Program-made: the position numbers and the translations under genes | From: Mycobacterium sp. AZCC_0083 | GTDB taxonomy: Bacteria; Actinomycetota; Actinomycetes; Mycobacteriales; Mycobacteriaceae | NCBI RefSeq assembly: GCF_014202335.1 | Contig: NZ_JACHGP010000025.1 | Span: 1 to 64,000 of the forward strand | Direction of reading: 5' to 3' | Length of the DNA: 64,000 nt | The notes under the pieces: generated by a model | The model's input: the letters and a program-made list of their open reading frames with translations, nothing else | The model's database searches: none | Told to the model about the DNA's origin: nothing | In this document: positions 8,499-16,688 of the stretch, piece by piece | Layout of the letters: each line of letters begins with the position of its first letter | Position numbering within the stretch: the stretch's first letter is position 1

Positions 8499-9968
8499 TT
8501 AATTCGCTGCCGTGGCAATGAGTTTGGTCTCGAGGTACTCCTCGAAACCGGGTATGCCCATCTCCCGGCCGATGCCGGACTGCTTGTAGCCGCCGAATGC
8601 CGCGTCAGCGGAGTACCAGACGCCGCCGTTGACGTTGACCGTTCCGACCCGCATCCGCGCCGCGACTGCCTGAGCGCGGTCGTCGTCCGCGGTGAACACC
8701 GTGCCCGACAACCCGTAGGGCGAGTCGTTGGCGATGCGCACGGCGTCGTCGTCGCCGTCGTGGGCGATGACTGTCAGCACCGGGCCGAAGATTTCCTCGC
8801 GCGCCACCCGGGCATCGTTCGTCAGCCCGGAGATCACCGTCGGCTCGATGAAGAATCCGGTATCGCGGTCGGCCGGTCGTCCACCGCCGCAAGCGAACTT
8901 GCCGCCCTCCTCGAGCGCCAGATCCAGGTAACCCTGCACACGGTCGCGTTGCCGCGCCGAGATGACAGGGCCGCAGACGGTCCGCTTGCTGGTCGGATCG
9001 CCGGGCTTGATCGAACCCATGGTCGCCGCAGCGGCCTCGACGGCTTCCTCGTATCGCGCCCGCGGCACCACCAGGCGGGTGGTGAGGGCGCAGCCCTGCC
9101 CGGCGTGCATGGCGGCGGTGAACGCCGACATCGAGCAGGCGCCGGCCAGATCCGCGTCGTCGAGCACCAAGAAGGCCGACTTGCCGCCAAGCTCCAGGAA
9201 CACCTTCTTGATGGTCGCCGCGGCGTCGGTCATCACCGCGCGCCCGGTCACCGTCGACCCGGTGAACGACACCATGTCGACGCGCGGATCCTTGGACAGC
9301 AGCGCACCGACCCCGTGGTCGCTGGAGGTGACGATGTTGATGACGCCCGCGGGGAAGTCGGTGTGCTCGGTGATCAGCTCGCCGAGCACCGCCGCGCACC
9401 ATGGGGTGTCGGGAGCGGGCTTGAGTATCAAGGTGTTTCCCGCCGCCAGTGCGGGGCCGACCTTGGCCAGGTTGATCTGGTGGGGGAAGTTCCACGGCGT
9501 GATCGCGCCGATCACGCCCACGGCCTCCCGAGCCAAGGTGCGGTTGGTCGGGATGCCCTGCGGCGTCGCACGACCGAGATCGACGGTCCACGAGTAGGAC
9601 TCCGCCGTGTCGGCGGCGAAGCTCAGATCCTCCACCGGGCCTTCGAGGTGCGCGCCCGCCGTCAGCATGCGCGGCGCCCCGACCTCGGCGATCGTCAGCT
9701 CCCGCAGTTCCTCGGCGTGGTCGCGCATCGCCTGTTGCAACTGCCGAATGCAGCGGACCCGAAGTTCGGTGTTGGTGGCCCAGTCGGTGTCGTCGAACGC
9801 CGTGCGCGCCGCCCCGATCGCCAGGCCCATGTCGTCGGTGCTCGCGTCGGCCGCGACGCCGAGCACCTCCTCGGTGGCGGGGTTGACCGTCGTGAACGTG
9901 CCCCCCTTGCCCGCCACCAATTTCCCGTCGATGAGCAGTCGACTCTCGCGATCGCCCAGTAGCGCCAT
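8499..9968 (-). CDS. aldA: NAD-dependent aldehyde dehydrogenase (AldA-like)
   Basis: This 489-residue ALDH is the positional equivalent of Rv0768. It has the oxyanion Asn in PWNFP, cofactor loop FTGSTVTGR, catalytic Glu in LELGGKSA, nucleophile Cys in GQGCALTTR, and the C-terminal EEIFGPVL and GYKQSGIGRE motifs. It is first in the leftward run of five genes and divergent from a TetR gene. A GGACA-N2-TGTCC palindrome lies about 50 bp upstream of its ATG, so control by that TetR protein is likely. Physiological aldehyde unknown. Confidence 0.95.
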   Translation of the reverse strand: MALLGDRESRLLIDGKLVAGKGGTFTTVNPATEEVLGVAADASTDDMGLAIGAARTAFDDTDWATNTELRVRCIRQLQQAMRDHAEELRELTIAEVGAPRMLTAGAHLEGPVEDLSFAADTAESYSWTVDLGRATPQGIPTNRTLAREAVGVIGAITPWNFPHQINLAKVGPALAAGNTLILKPAPDTPWCAAVLGELITEHTDFPAGVINIVTSSDHGVGALLSKDPRVDMVSFTGSTVTGRAVMTDAAATIKKVFLELGGKSAFLVLDDADLAGACSMSAFTAAMHAGQGCALTTRLVVPRARYEEAVEAAAATMGSIKPGDPTSKRTVCGPVISARQRDRVQGYLDLALEEGGKFACGGGRPADRDTGFFIEPTVISGLTNDARVAREEIFGPVLTVIAHDGDDDAVRIANDSPYGLSGTVFTADDDRAQAVAARMRVGTVNVNGGVWYSADAAFGGYKQSGIGREMGIPGFEEYLETKLIATAAN

Positions 9969-10018
9969 CGGAACTCCCGTGTGCCAAGTTTCGGTTGGAT
10001 GTAGGTATGTCTCAGCCT

Positions 10019-10030
10019 GGACAACTGTCC
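10019..10030. promoter_or_regulatory. Candidate TetR operator upstream of aldA (copy 1)
   Basis: A perfect GGACA-AC-TGTCC inverted repeat lies 51 bp upstream of the aldA start. The same arms recur at the start of the divergent TetR gene. Two copies of the same half-site in one divergent region support a shared operator. Confidence 0.5.
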
Positions 10031-10175
10031 GGCCACGTTCAGTCGAACCATAACCTCAGGCGCGTCCGGGCCGCAAGGGTGGCCCGCCACGGCATCTCGA
10101 CGGATTCGAGTTTATGCAGTTCGTAATGCCATTTTCGACGACACGCTTGCCTTGGGACGCTGTCGTCGGATAACT

Positions 10176-10189
10176 TGGACATGTGTCCA
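10176..10189. promoter_or_regulatory. Candidate TetR operator overlapping the tetR start codon (copy 2)
   Basis: This is a perfect inverted repeat TGGACA-TG-TGTCCA. It contains the GTG start codon of the TetR gene, which suggests a leaderless or very short-leader mRNA and direct autorepression. It shares the GGACA/TGTCC core with the copy 157 bp away near aldA. Confidence 0.5.
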
Positions 10190-10800
10190 GCGATGCAGCG
10201 GTTGCCCTCACGGAGGGCGCAGAGTCTTCCGAGGCCGGACCTGCCGATCCGCCACGCAACCGGCGGCAGGAGGAGACCTTCCGCAAGGTTCTCACCGCGG
10301 CCGTGGCCACGTTGCGCGAATCGTCCTACGCCGATCTGACCGTGCGAGCGGTCGCTGCGCGCGCGAAGGTCGCACCGGCGACGGCCTACACCTACTTCTC
10401 GTCGAAGAACCATCTGATCGCCGAGGTGTACCTCGACCTGATGCGCCAGGTGCCCTACTTCACCGACGTCAACGAGCCCATGCCGAGTCGCGTCGAGAAG
10501 GCGCTGCGCAGCCTGGCGCTGGCGGTGGCCGACGAGCCGGAGTTGGCGGCGGCTTGCACGACGGCGCTTCTGGCCAGCGGCGACCCGACCACCCACAAGG
10601 TGCGCGATCGCATCGGCGCCGAGATTCATCGCCGCATCAGGTCGGCGGTCGGACCGGGCGCCGACGCGCGTGTCGTCGCGGCGCTGGAGATGACGTACTT
10701 CGGAGCAGTGATCAATGCGGGCAGCGGCGCCCTCACCTACCACCAGATCGCCGACAGGCTCAGCTACGTGGTCGGCCTGATCGTCGGAGAGGAACAATGA
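10183..10800 (+). CDS. TetR-family regulator of the CYP51 cluster (Rv0767c-like)
   Basis: The protein has 205 residues. The helix-turn-helix is about residues 50-75 (LTVRAVAARAKVAPATAYTYFSSK). The first ~30 residues are acidic/disordered. It is the first gene of a rightward operon: its TGA overlaps the ATG of the CYP123-like gene (ATGA). The start is GTG with no separate ribosome-binding site. Its position corresponds to Rv0767c. The two GGACA-N2-TGTCC palindromes in the divergent promoter are its likely targets. That would make it co-regulator of both the aldA run and the CYP51 operon. The ligand is unknown. Confidence 0.92.
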   Translation: MSSDAAVALTEGAESSEAGPADPPRNRRQEETFRKVLTAAVATLRESSYADLTVRAVAARAKVAPATAYTYFSSKNHLIAEVYLDLMRQVPYFTDVNEPMPSRVEKALRSLALAVADEPELAAACTTALLASGDPTTHKVRDRIGAEIHRRIRSAVGPGADARVVAALEMTYFGAVINAGSGALTYHQIADRLSYVVGLIVGEEQ

Positions 10801-12011
10801 GCATCGAAACAGGGTCCGCAGCCAGTGAACTGGTTCTCGACCCGTACGACTACGACTTCCACGAGGAGCCGTATACGTACTACCGCCGACTGCGCGACGA
10901 GGCCCCGCTGTATCGCAACGACGAGCTGAAGTTCTGGGCGGTGTCGCGACACCGCGACGTGCTGCAAGGCTTCCGCAACAGCACCACGCTGTCGAACAAG
11001 TACGGTGTCTCGCTCGATCCGGTCTCACGCAACGGTGACGCCCACAAGGTGATGTCGTTCCTCGCCCTTGACGATCCTGGCCATCTCCGGCTGCGGACGC
11101 TGGTGTCGAAGGGCTTCACGCCAAGGCGGATTCGCGACCTGGAGGCACGTGTCACCGAGATCGCCGTGCAGCACCTCGACGTCGCCCTGCAGTCGGAGAG
11201 TTTCGACTACGTCGACGAGTTCGCAGGCAAGCTGCCGATGGACGTCATCTCCGAACTCATGGGCGTTCCCGTACCCGACCGCGACCGCATTCGCGCCCTC
11301 GCCGACGGCGTCATGCACCGCGACGAAGGCGTCGCCGACGTGCCCGCAGAGGCAATGCAGGCCTCGGCCGAGCTTCTGGTCTACTACGCCGACATGGTCA
11401 CGCAACGACGCAAGAAGCCCAGCGACGACCTGACCTCGGCGCTGCTCGAAGCCGAGATCGAAGGCGACCGGCTCACCGATGAAGAGATCATGGCCTTCCT
11501 GTTCCTGATGGTCGTCGCCGGCAACGAGACCACCACCAAACTGCTTGCCAACGCGGCATATTGGGGTCACAAGTTCCCCGATCAGCTGACCCCGGTGTTC
11601 GACGACCACTCGCTGATCCCGTTGTGGGTCGAGGAGACATTGCGCTACGACACGTCCAGCCAGATCCTTGCCCGCAGCGTCGCCGGTGAGCTGACGATCT
11701 ACGACACCACGATTCCCGACGGCGACGTGCTGCTCCTGCTGCCGGGGTCAGCCAACCGCGACGACCGCGTGTTCGAGGACCCCGACGACTACCGCATCGG
11801 CCGCGACATCGGTTCGAAGCTGGTGAGTTTCGGTAGCGGCGCACACTTCTGCCTCGGCGCACACCTCGCGCGCATGGAGGCTCGGGTCGCCCTTGCCGAA
11901 TTGTTCAAGCGGATCAGCCATTTCGAGGTGGACGAGGCCAACGCCGTCCGCGTGCACTCGAGCAACGTGCGCGGATTCGCCCACCTACCCATCACCGTAA
12001 AGGCCCGTTGA
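10797..12011 (+). CDS. cyp123: Cytochrome P450, CYP123-like
   Basis: This 404-residue soluble P450 has the I-helix VVAGNETTTK, K-helix EETLRYD and haem-binding loop FGSGAHFCLGAHLAR. Its position immediately before the SDR and CYP51 genes matches Rv0766c (CYP123A1). Start ATG overlaps the TetR stop by 4 bp, and its own TGA overlaps the next ATG (TGATG). Electrons probably come from the 3Fe-4S ferredoxin four genes on. The natural substrate is not established; operon context suggests sterol- or alkyl-chain-related chemistry. Confidence 0.94.
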   Translation: MSIETGSAASELVLDPYDYDFHEEPYTYYRRLRDEAPLYRNDELKFWAVSRHRDVLQGFRNSTTLSNKYGVSLDPVSRNGDAHKVMSFLALDDPGHLRLRTLVSKGFTPRRIRDLEARVTEIAVQHLDVALQSESFDYVDEFAGKLPMDVISELMGVPVPDRDRIRALADGVMHRDEGVADVPAEAMQASAELLVYYADMVTQRRKKPSDDLTSALLEAEIEGDRLTDEEIMAFLFLMVVAGNETTTKLLANAAYWGHKFPDQLTPVFDDHSLIPLWVEETLRYDTSSQILARSVAGELTIYDTTIPDGDVLLLLPGSANRDDRVFEDPDDYRIGRDIGSKLVSFGSGAHFCLGAHLARMEARVALAELFKRISHFEVDEANAVRVHSSNVRGFAHLPITVKAR

Positions 12012-12874
12012 TGCCCCGTTTCGCCCCACTTCCCGCCAGAAGGCCCGCGCTCGTCGCCGGCGCATCGTCGGGCATCGGTGCCGCCACGGCGATCGACCTC
12101 GCCAGCCGTGGGTTCCCGGTGTCGCTCGGCGCCCGCCGGGTGGAGAAGCTCGACGAACTGGTCGAGCAGATCCGCGCCAGTGGCGGTGAGGCGGTGGCCT
12201 TTCACCTCGACGTCACCGATCCCGACTCGGTAAAGGCGTTCGTCTCGCAGTCCGTCGACGCGCTCGGCGAGATCGAGGTGCTTGTCGCCGGTGCTGGCGA
12301 CACCTACTTCGGTCGGTTGCACGAGATCAGCACCGATCAGTTCGAGTCACAGATCCAGGTCCACCTGATCGGTGCCAATCGTCTTGCCACCGCGGTGTTG
12401 CCGGGGATGGTGGAACGTCAGCGTGGCGACGTCATCTTCGTCGGATCCGACGTCGCACTGCGCCAGCGTCCGCACATGGGAGCCTACGGCGCAGCCAAGG
12501 CGGCGCTCATCGCGATGGTGACCAACCTGCAGATGGAACTCGAGGGAACCGGCGTCCGCGCCTCGATCGTGCACCCAGGCCCGACGAAGACATCGATGGG
12601 CTGGAGCCTGCCCGCCGAGCTGATCGGGCCCGCGCTCGAGGACTGGGCCAAGTGGGGCCAGGCCAGGCACGACTACTTCCTGCGCGCGCAGGATCTCGCG
12701 CGCGCCATCACCTTCGTGGCCGAGACGCCCCGCGGCGGTTTCATCGCGTCGATGGAACTGCAGCCGGAAGCGCCATTGGCCGACACGAAGGACCGCCAGA
12801 AGCTTTCATTGGGCGGAGAAGGGATGCCTGATTCGGAGGGTACGAGCGAAGCGACAGGGGATTCGGAACAGTGA
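12011..12874 (+). CDS. Short-chain dehydrogenase between the two P450 genes (Rv0765c-like)
   Basis: This 287-residue SDR has the cofactor motif AGASSGIG, Arg residues after strand 2 (GARRVEK) that favour NADP(H), and a Tyr-x3-Lys motif in YGAAK. The conserved NNAG is replaced by VAGAGD, and the catalytic Ser position reads VGSD. The last ~40 residues form an acidic Ser/Gly/Glu tail not needed for the fold. It starts at ATG overlapping the P450 stop by one base. The frame also contains a TTG one codon earlier. Its end overlaps the CYP51 GTG by 4 bp. A role in oxidising a sterol intermediate is possible but unproven. Confidence 0.92.
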   Translation: MPRFAPLPARRPALVAGASSGIGAATAIDLASRGFPVSLGARRVEKLDELVEQIRASGGEAVAFHLDVTDPDSVKAFVSQSVDALGEIEVLVAGAGDTYFGRLHEISTDQFESQIQVHLIGANRLATAVLPGMVERQRGDVIFVGSDVALRQRPHMGAYGAAKAALIAMVTNLQMELEGTGVRASIVHPGPTKTSMGWSLPAELIGPALEDWAKWGQARHDYFLRAQDLARAITFVAETPRGGFIASMELQPEAPLADTKDRQKLSLGGEGMPDSEGTSEATGDSEQ

Positions 12875-14226
12875 CGATCACGAAGGAAGTGCAGCGGGTC
12901 TCCGGCGGGGAGGAGGAGCACGGGCACCTCGAGGAATTCCGCACCGACCCAATCGGTTTGATGAACCGCGTTCGCGACGAGTGTGGTGACGTCGGCTGGT
13001 TCCAGCTGGTCGACAAGCACGTCGTGTTCCTGTCCGGCACCGAGGCCAATGAGTTCTTCTTCCGTTCGGCCGACGAGGATCTCGATCAGGCCGAGGCCTA
13101 CCCGTTCATGACGCCGATCTTCGGCAAGGGCGTGGTGTTCGACGCCAGTCCCGAGCGGCGCAAGGAGATGCTGCACAACTCCGCACTGCGCGGGGAACAG
13201 ATGAAGGGCCACGCCGCCACCATCGAGGGCGAAGTCAAGAAGATGATCGCCGATTGGGGCGACGAAGGCGAGATCGAGCTGCTCGACTTCTTCTCCGAGC
13301 TGACCATCTACACCTCCACCGCATGTCTGATCGGGCTCAAGTTCCGCGAACAACTCGACGCCCGATTCGCGAGCTACTACCACGAACTCGAACGCGGCAC
13401 CGATCCACTGTGCTACGTCGATCCGTATCTGCCGATCGAGAGCTTCCGGCGCCGCGACGAGGCGCGGGTGAAACTCGTGGCGCTGGTGCAGGAGATCATG
13501 GACGCTCGGCTGGCGAATCCGCCGAAGGACAAGGCCGACCGCGACATGCTCGACGTGCTGGTCTCCATCAAGGACGAGGACGGCACGCCGCGGTTCTCCG
13601 CCGACGAAGTCACGGGCATGTTCATCTCGTTGATGTTCGCCGGGCACCACACCAGCTCCGGGACCTCTTCGTGGACACTCATCGAGCTGATCCGCCACTC
13701 GGAGGTCTACGCCGAGGTGCTGAGCGAGCTCGAGGAGCTCTACGCCGACGGTCAGGAGGTGAGTTTCCATGCGCTGCGCCAGATTCCGAAACTCGACAAC
13801 GTGGTCAAGGAGACGCTGCGCCTGCATCCACCGCTGATCATCTTGATGCGGGTCGCCAAGGGTGATTTCGAGGTGCAGGGCTTCCCGATCCGCAACGGCG
13901 ACTTCGTCGCCGCCTCCCCCGCGGTCAGCAACAGGATTCCCGAGGACTTCCCCGATCCCGACGCGTTCATCCCGGACCGCTACGACAAGCCCGAGCAGGC
14001 CGACGTCGCCAACCGGTGGACCTGGATTCCGTTCGGTGCCGGACGCCACCGCTGTGTCGGTGCGGCGTTCGCGACCATGCAGATCAAGGCGATCTTCTCG
14101 GTTCTGTTGCGCGAGTACGAGTTCGAGATGGCGCAGCCGGCGGACACCTACCGCAACGACCACTCCAAGATGGTCGTTCAGTTGGACCGACCCGCGAAGG
14201 TCCGCTACCGCAAGCGCAACGCGTAG
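12871..14226 (+). CDS. cyp51: Sterol 14-alpha-demethylase CYP51
   Basis: The protein has 451 residues, the usual size for bacterial CYP51. Diagnostic motifs are the I-helix FAGHHTSSGTSSW (His rather than the usual acidic residue before Thr, a CYP51 trait), K-helix KETLRLHPP and haem loop FGAGRHRCVG with ligand Cys395. CYP51 removes the 14-alpha-methyl of lanosterol-type sterols in three oxidations. The gene starts at GTG overlapping the SDR stop and is followed 18 bp later by its ferredoxin, the same arrangement as Rv0764c-Rv0763c. Mycobacteria lack full sterol synthesis, so the in vivo role is open. Confidence 0.97.
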   Translation: MTITKEVQRVSGGEEEHGHLEEFRTDPIGLMNRVRDECGDVGWFQLVDKHVVFLSGTEANEFFFRSADEDLDQAEAYPFMTPIFGKGVVFDASPERRKEMLHNSALRGEQMKGHAATIEGEVKKMIADWGDEGEIELLDFFSELTIYTSTACLIGLKFREQLDARFASYYHELERGTDPLCYVDPYLPIESFRRRDEARVKLVALVQEIMDARLANPPKDKADRDMLDVLVSIKDEDGTPRFSADEVTGMFISLMFAGHHTSSGTSSWTLIELIRHSEVYAEVLSELEELYADGQEVSFHALRQIPKLDNVVKETLRLHPPLIILMRVAKGDFEVQGFPIRNGDFVAASPAVSNRIPEDFPDPDAFIPDRYDKPEQADVANRWTWIPFGAGRHRCVGAAFATMQIKAIFSVLLREYEFEMAQPADTYRNDHSKMVVQLDRPAKVRYRKRNA

Positions 14227-14244
14227 AAGCCGAGGAACTCACGA

Positions 14245-14448
14245 ATGGGCTTTCGAGTCGAAGTCGACATCGACCTGTGTCAGGGCCACGCAATGTGCGA
14301 ACTGGAGGCCGAGAAGTACTTCACCGTACCCAAGCGCGGGAAGGTCGAGATCCTCGACGACAGACCGTCCGAGGACGACCGCGCCGAGGTCGAACAAGCC
14401 GTGTGGGCCTGTCCCACGCAAGCACTGTCCATCGTTGACGAAGACTGA
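14245..14448 (+). CDS. [3Fe-4S] ferredoxin, CYP51 redox partner
   Basis: This 67-residue ferredoxin has Cys-x5-Cys (CQGHAMC) and a distant CPTQAL, the three-cysteine pattern typical of P450-associated 3Fe-4S ferredoxins. The missing second Cys of the four-cysteine set is replaced within the HAM segment. It lies 18 bp after CYP51 and corresponds to Rv0763c. It shuttles single electrons from a ferredoxin reductase encoded elsewhere to CYP51 and perhaps the CYP123-like enzyme. Confidence 0.95.
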   Translation: MGFRVEVDIDLCQGHAMCELEAEKYFTVPKRGKVEILDDRPSEDDRAEVEQAVWACPTQALSIVDED

Positions 14449-14480
14449 ACAACCAGGAATGGTAAGGAAAGGTGAAGCCA

Positions 14481-15026
14481 ATGCCGTCATTGCCCCGCGA
14501 ACACCTCGACAAGTGGGTCGAACAATGGCTCGAAACCAACCGCGAATGCGAGCGGAAGGGCGACTGGAAGCCGCTGGCCGACTTCTACACCGACGACGCC
14601 ACCTACGGCTGGAACATCGGCCCGAAGGAAGACGTCATGTGTGTCGGCAAGGACGAAATAAGGGATGTTGCACTGGGTTTGGAGATGGAAGGCCTGGAGA
14701 ACTGGGTCTACGAGTACCAGAAGGTCCTCGTCGACGACAAACAGGGCGAGGTGGTCGGGTTCTGGAAGCAGATCGTCAACAAGACCGACGGCACCCAGGG
14801 CGAGATCTACGGCATCGGCGGCAGCTGGTTTCGGCTCAACAGTGACCTGCTGATCGAGTGGCAGCGCGACTTCTTCGACTTCGGGCACGTCGCCTACATG
14901 TTCGGCCAGCTCATCGGATCCGGCGATCTGTCCGACGGCATGCAGAAACGCATCCAGCGGGCCACCGCAGGCGGGAAGGTGCCCGGCTACTACCCGCTCG
15001 GCAAGGCGCCCGTTCCGATCTGGTGA
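14481..15026 (+). CDS. SnoaL/NTF2-like protein (Rv0762c position)
   Basis: This 181-residue protein has a predicted NTF2-like alpha+beta cone fold: helix WVEQWLETNRECERKGDWKPLADFYTDDATYGW, then strands ending in YGIGGSWFR and LLIEWQRDFFDFG. Members of this fold act as isomerases, cyclases or binding proteins. I use ATG 14481 with GGAAAGG 8 nt upstream; an in-frame GTG three codons earlier is possible. The position in the CYP51 operon suggests a small hydrophobic ligand. No catalytic residues can be assigned with confidence. Confidence 0.85.
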   Translation: MPSLPREHLDKWVEQWLETNRECERKGDWKPLADFYTDDATYGWNIGPKEDVMCVGKDEIRDVALGLEMEGLENWVYEYQKVLVDDKQGEVVGFWKQIVNKTDGTQGEIYGIGGSWFRLNSDLLIEWQRDFFDFGHVAYMFGQLIGSGDLSDGMQKRIQRATAGGKVPGYYPLGKAPVPIW

Positions 15027-15034
15027 CACCCGGC

Positions 15035-15050
15035 CAAGCGATTGCTTGGG
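15035..15050. promoter_or_regulatory. Inverted repeat upstream of adhB (operator or attenuator candidate)
   Basis: There is a perfect 6-bp inverted repeat CCAAGC-GATT-GCTTGG in the 93-bp gap between the SnoaL-like gene and adhB. It is the only sizeable gap inside the operon. There is no T-run, so it is more likely a protein site or mRNA hairpin than a terminator. The CAAG/CTTG arms recall KstR2 sites, but the spacing is 6 rather than 2, so KstR2 is unlikely. Confidence 0.4.
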
Positions 15051-15119
15051 GGCGCGTGTGACGCATCTAACTAATGACTCTAGTCTGGCCTCATCGGCTC
15101 TAGTGGAAGGCACGTGCGG

Positions 15120-16247
15120 ATGAAGACAAAAGGTGCTCTCATCTGGGAGTTCAACCAGCCGTGGTCGGTCGAGGAGATCGAGATCGGCGACCCGGTCAAG
15201 GACGAGGTCAAGATCCAGATGGAAGCGGCGGGCATGTGCCATTCCGACCACCATCTGGTGACCGGCGGCATCCCGATGGCGGGCTTCCCGGTGCTCGGCG
15301 GCCACGAGGGCGCGGGCATCGTCACCGAGGTCGGCCCCGGCGTCGAAGGACTCGAACCAGGCGATCACGTCGTGCTCTCGTTCATCCCGTCCTGCGGCGT
15401 GTGCCCATCGTGTCAGGCCGGCCTGCGCAACCTGTGCGACATCGGGGCACTCCTGCTCAGCGGCACCTCGGTCTCCGACGGCACGCACCGCGTGCACGCC
15501 AACGGCCGGCCCGTCTTCCCGATGACGCTGCTCGGCACGTTCAGCCCCTACATGGTGGTGCACAAGAGCTCGGTGGTGAAGATCGACAAGTCGATCCCCT
15601 TCGAGGTGGCCTGCCTGGTCGGCTGCGGCGTCACGACGGGCTACGGCTCGGCCGTCCGGACCGCCGACATCCGCCCCGGCGACGACGTGGCGGTGATCGG
15701 TGTCGGCGGCGTCGGCATGTCCGCCCTTCAGGGAGCGGTCGCCGCGGGCGCCCGCAACGTCTTCGTCATCGAACCGGTGGAGTGGAAGCGCGACGCTGCA
15801 CTGAAGTTCGGAGCCACCCACACCTATCCCGACATCGAGACCGCGTTCGGGGGTGTCGCCGAGGTGACGGCGGGACTCATGGCCAAGAAGGTCATCGTCA
15901 CCGTCGGTGAACTGGACGGCAAGGACGTCGACAACTACGTCAACCTGACCTCCAAGGGCGGCACCTGCGTGCTGACGGCCATCGGCAGCATGCTGGACAC
16001 CAACGTCACGCTGAACCTGGCGATGCTCACCCTGATGCAGAAGAACCTGCAGGGCACCATCTTCGGCGGCGGCAACCCGCACTACGACATCCCCCAGCTG
16101 CTGTCGATGTACAAGGCCGGCAAGCTCAACCTCGACGACATGATCACCAGGCAGTACAAGCTCGAGCAGATCAACGACGGCTACACCGACATGCTCGAGG
16201 GCCGCAACATCCGCGGCGTCATCCGCTACACCGACGCCGACCGCTAG
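15120..16247 (+). CDS. adhB: Zinc-dependent NAD alcohol dehydrogenase (AdhB)
   Basis: This 375-residue medium-chain dehydrogenase has catalytic zinc ligands in GMCHSDHH and GGHEGAG and structural-zinc cysteines in CGVCPSCQAGLRNLC. The coenzyme motif is IGVGGVGMSALQGA, with an acidic residue after strand 2 (VIEPVEWK) for NAD. It is very close to M. tuberculosis AdhB (Rv0761c) from MKTKGALIWEF onward. That supports the ATG start with GGAAGG 9 nt upstream; a GTG two codons earlier is also in frame. Probably oxidises a hydroxylated product of the P450 operon or a nicotinoprotein-type substrate. Confidence 0.96.
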   Translation: MKTKGALIWEFNQPWSVEEIEIGDPVKDEVKIQMEAAGMCHSDHHLVTGGIPMAGFPVLGGHEGAGIVTEVGPGVEGLEPGDHVVLSFIPSCGVCPSCQAGLRNLCDIGALLLSGTSVSDGTHRVHANGRPVFPMTLLGTFSPYMVVHKSSVVKIDKSIPFEVACLVGCGVTTGYGSAVRTADIRPGDDVAVIGVGGVGMSALQGAVAAGARNVFVIEPVEWKRDAALKFGATHTYPDIETAFGGVAEVTAGLMAKKVIVTVGELDGKDVDNYVNLTSKGGTCVLTAIGSMLDTNVTLNLAMLTLMQKNLQGTIFGGGNPHYDIPQLLSMYKAGKLNLDDMITRQYKLEQINDGYTDMLEGRNIRGVIRYTDADR

Positions 16248-16256
16248 GGGCCGACC

Positions 16257-16688
16257 GTGTCACAGGAGACCGCTCAGCAGTCACCCGCCCTCACCGCATC
16301 GCAGGCCTCCTGGCGCTGCGTGCAAGCCCACGATCGTGAGGGCTGGCTGGCGTTGATGGCCGACGACGTCGTCGTCGAGGATCCGATCGGCCCATCGGTC
16401 ACCAACCCCGACGGCACCGGCGTGCGCGGCAAGGAGGCCATGGCCGCGTTCTACGACGCGAACATCTCGGCCAACCAGCTCCGGATCACCTGCGAGGAGA
16501 CCTTCCCCTCCAGCTCACCCGACGAGATCGCTCATATCCTGGTGCTGCGCAGCAGGTTCGAGGGTGGTTTCACCAGCACCGTGCGCGGGGTGTTCACCTA
16601 CCGCGTCGACGACGCCGGGCTGATCGCCAACATGCGCGGCTACTGGAACCTGGACGTGATGCAGTTCGGCCAGGAAGAGCAGAGCTGA
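16257..16688 (+). CDS. Ketosteroid-isomerase-like NTF2 protein (Rv0760c-like)
   Basis: This 143-residue NTF2-fold protein has its acidic cavity region in ADDVVVEDPIGPS and a second conserved segment GVFTYRVDDAGLIANMRGYWNLD. M. tuberculosis Rv0760c, its positional equivalent, resembles delta-5-3-ketosteroid isomerase and binds steroids, but its isomerase activity is weak or unproven. It starts at GTG 9 bp after adhB, and its stop lies at the start of the next SDR. In a P450/CYP51 operon a steroid-like ligand fits. Confidence 0.9.
   Translation: MSQETAQQSPALTASQASWRCVQAHDREGWLALMADDVVVEDPIGPSVTNPDGTGVRGKEAMAAFYDANISANQLRITCEETFPSSSPDEIAHILVLRSRFEGGFTSTVRGVFTYRVDDAGLIANMRGYWNLDVMQFGQEEQS

Noticed and set aside
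7968..9962. 664-codon plus-strand open frame
   Set aside because: It is the mirror of the SDR and aldehyde dehydrogenase genes. Its Arg/Asp/Gly/His-rich composition is typical of antisense frames in high-GC DNA.
15035..15050. KstR2 site upstream of adhB
   Set aside because: The CAAG and CTTG arms are 6 nt apart, whereas the KstR2 consensus needs 2; kept only as an unassigned inverted repeat.
14487..16082. 531-codon minus-strand open frame
   Set aside because: It lies antisense to the SnoaL-like gene and adhB, with no domain pattern.
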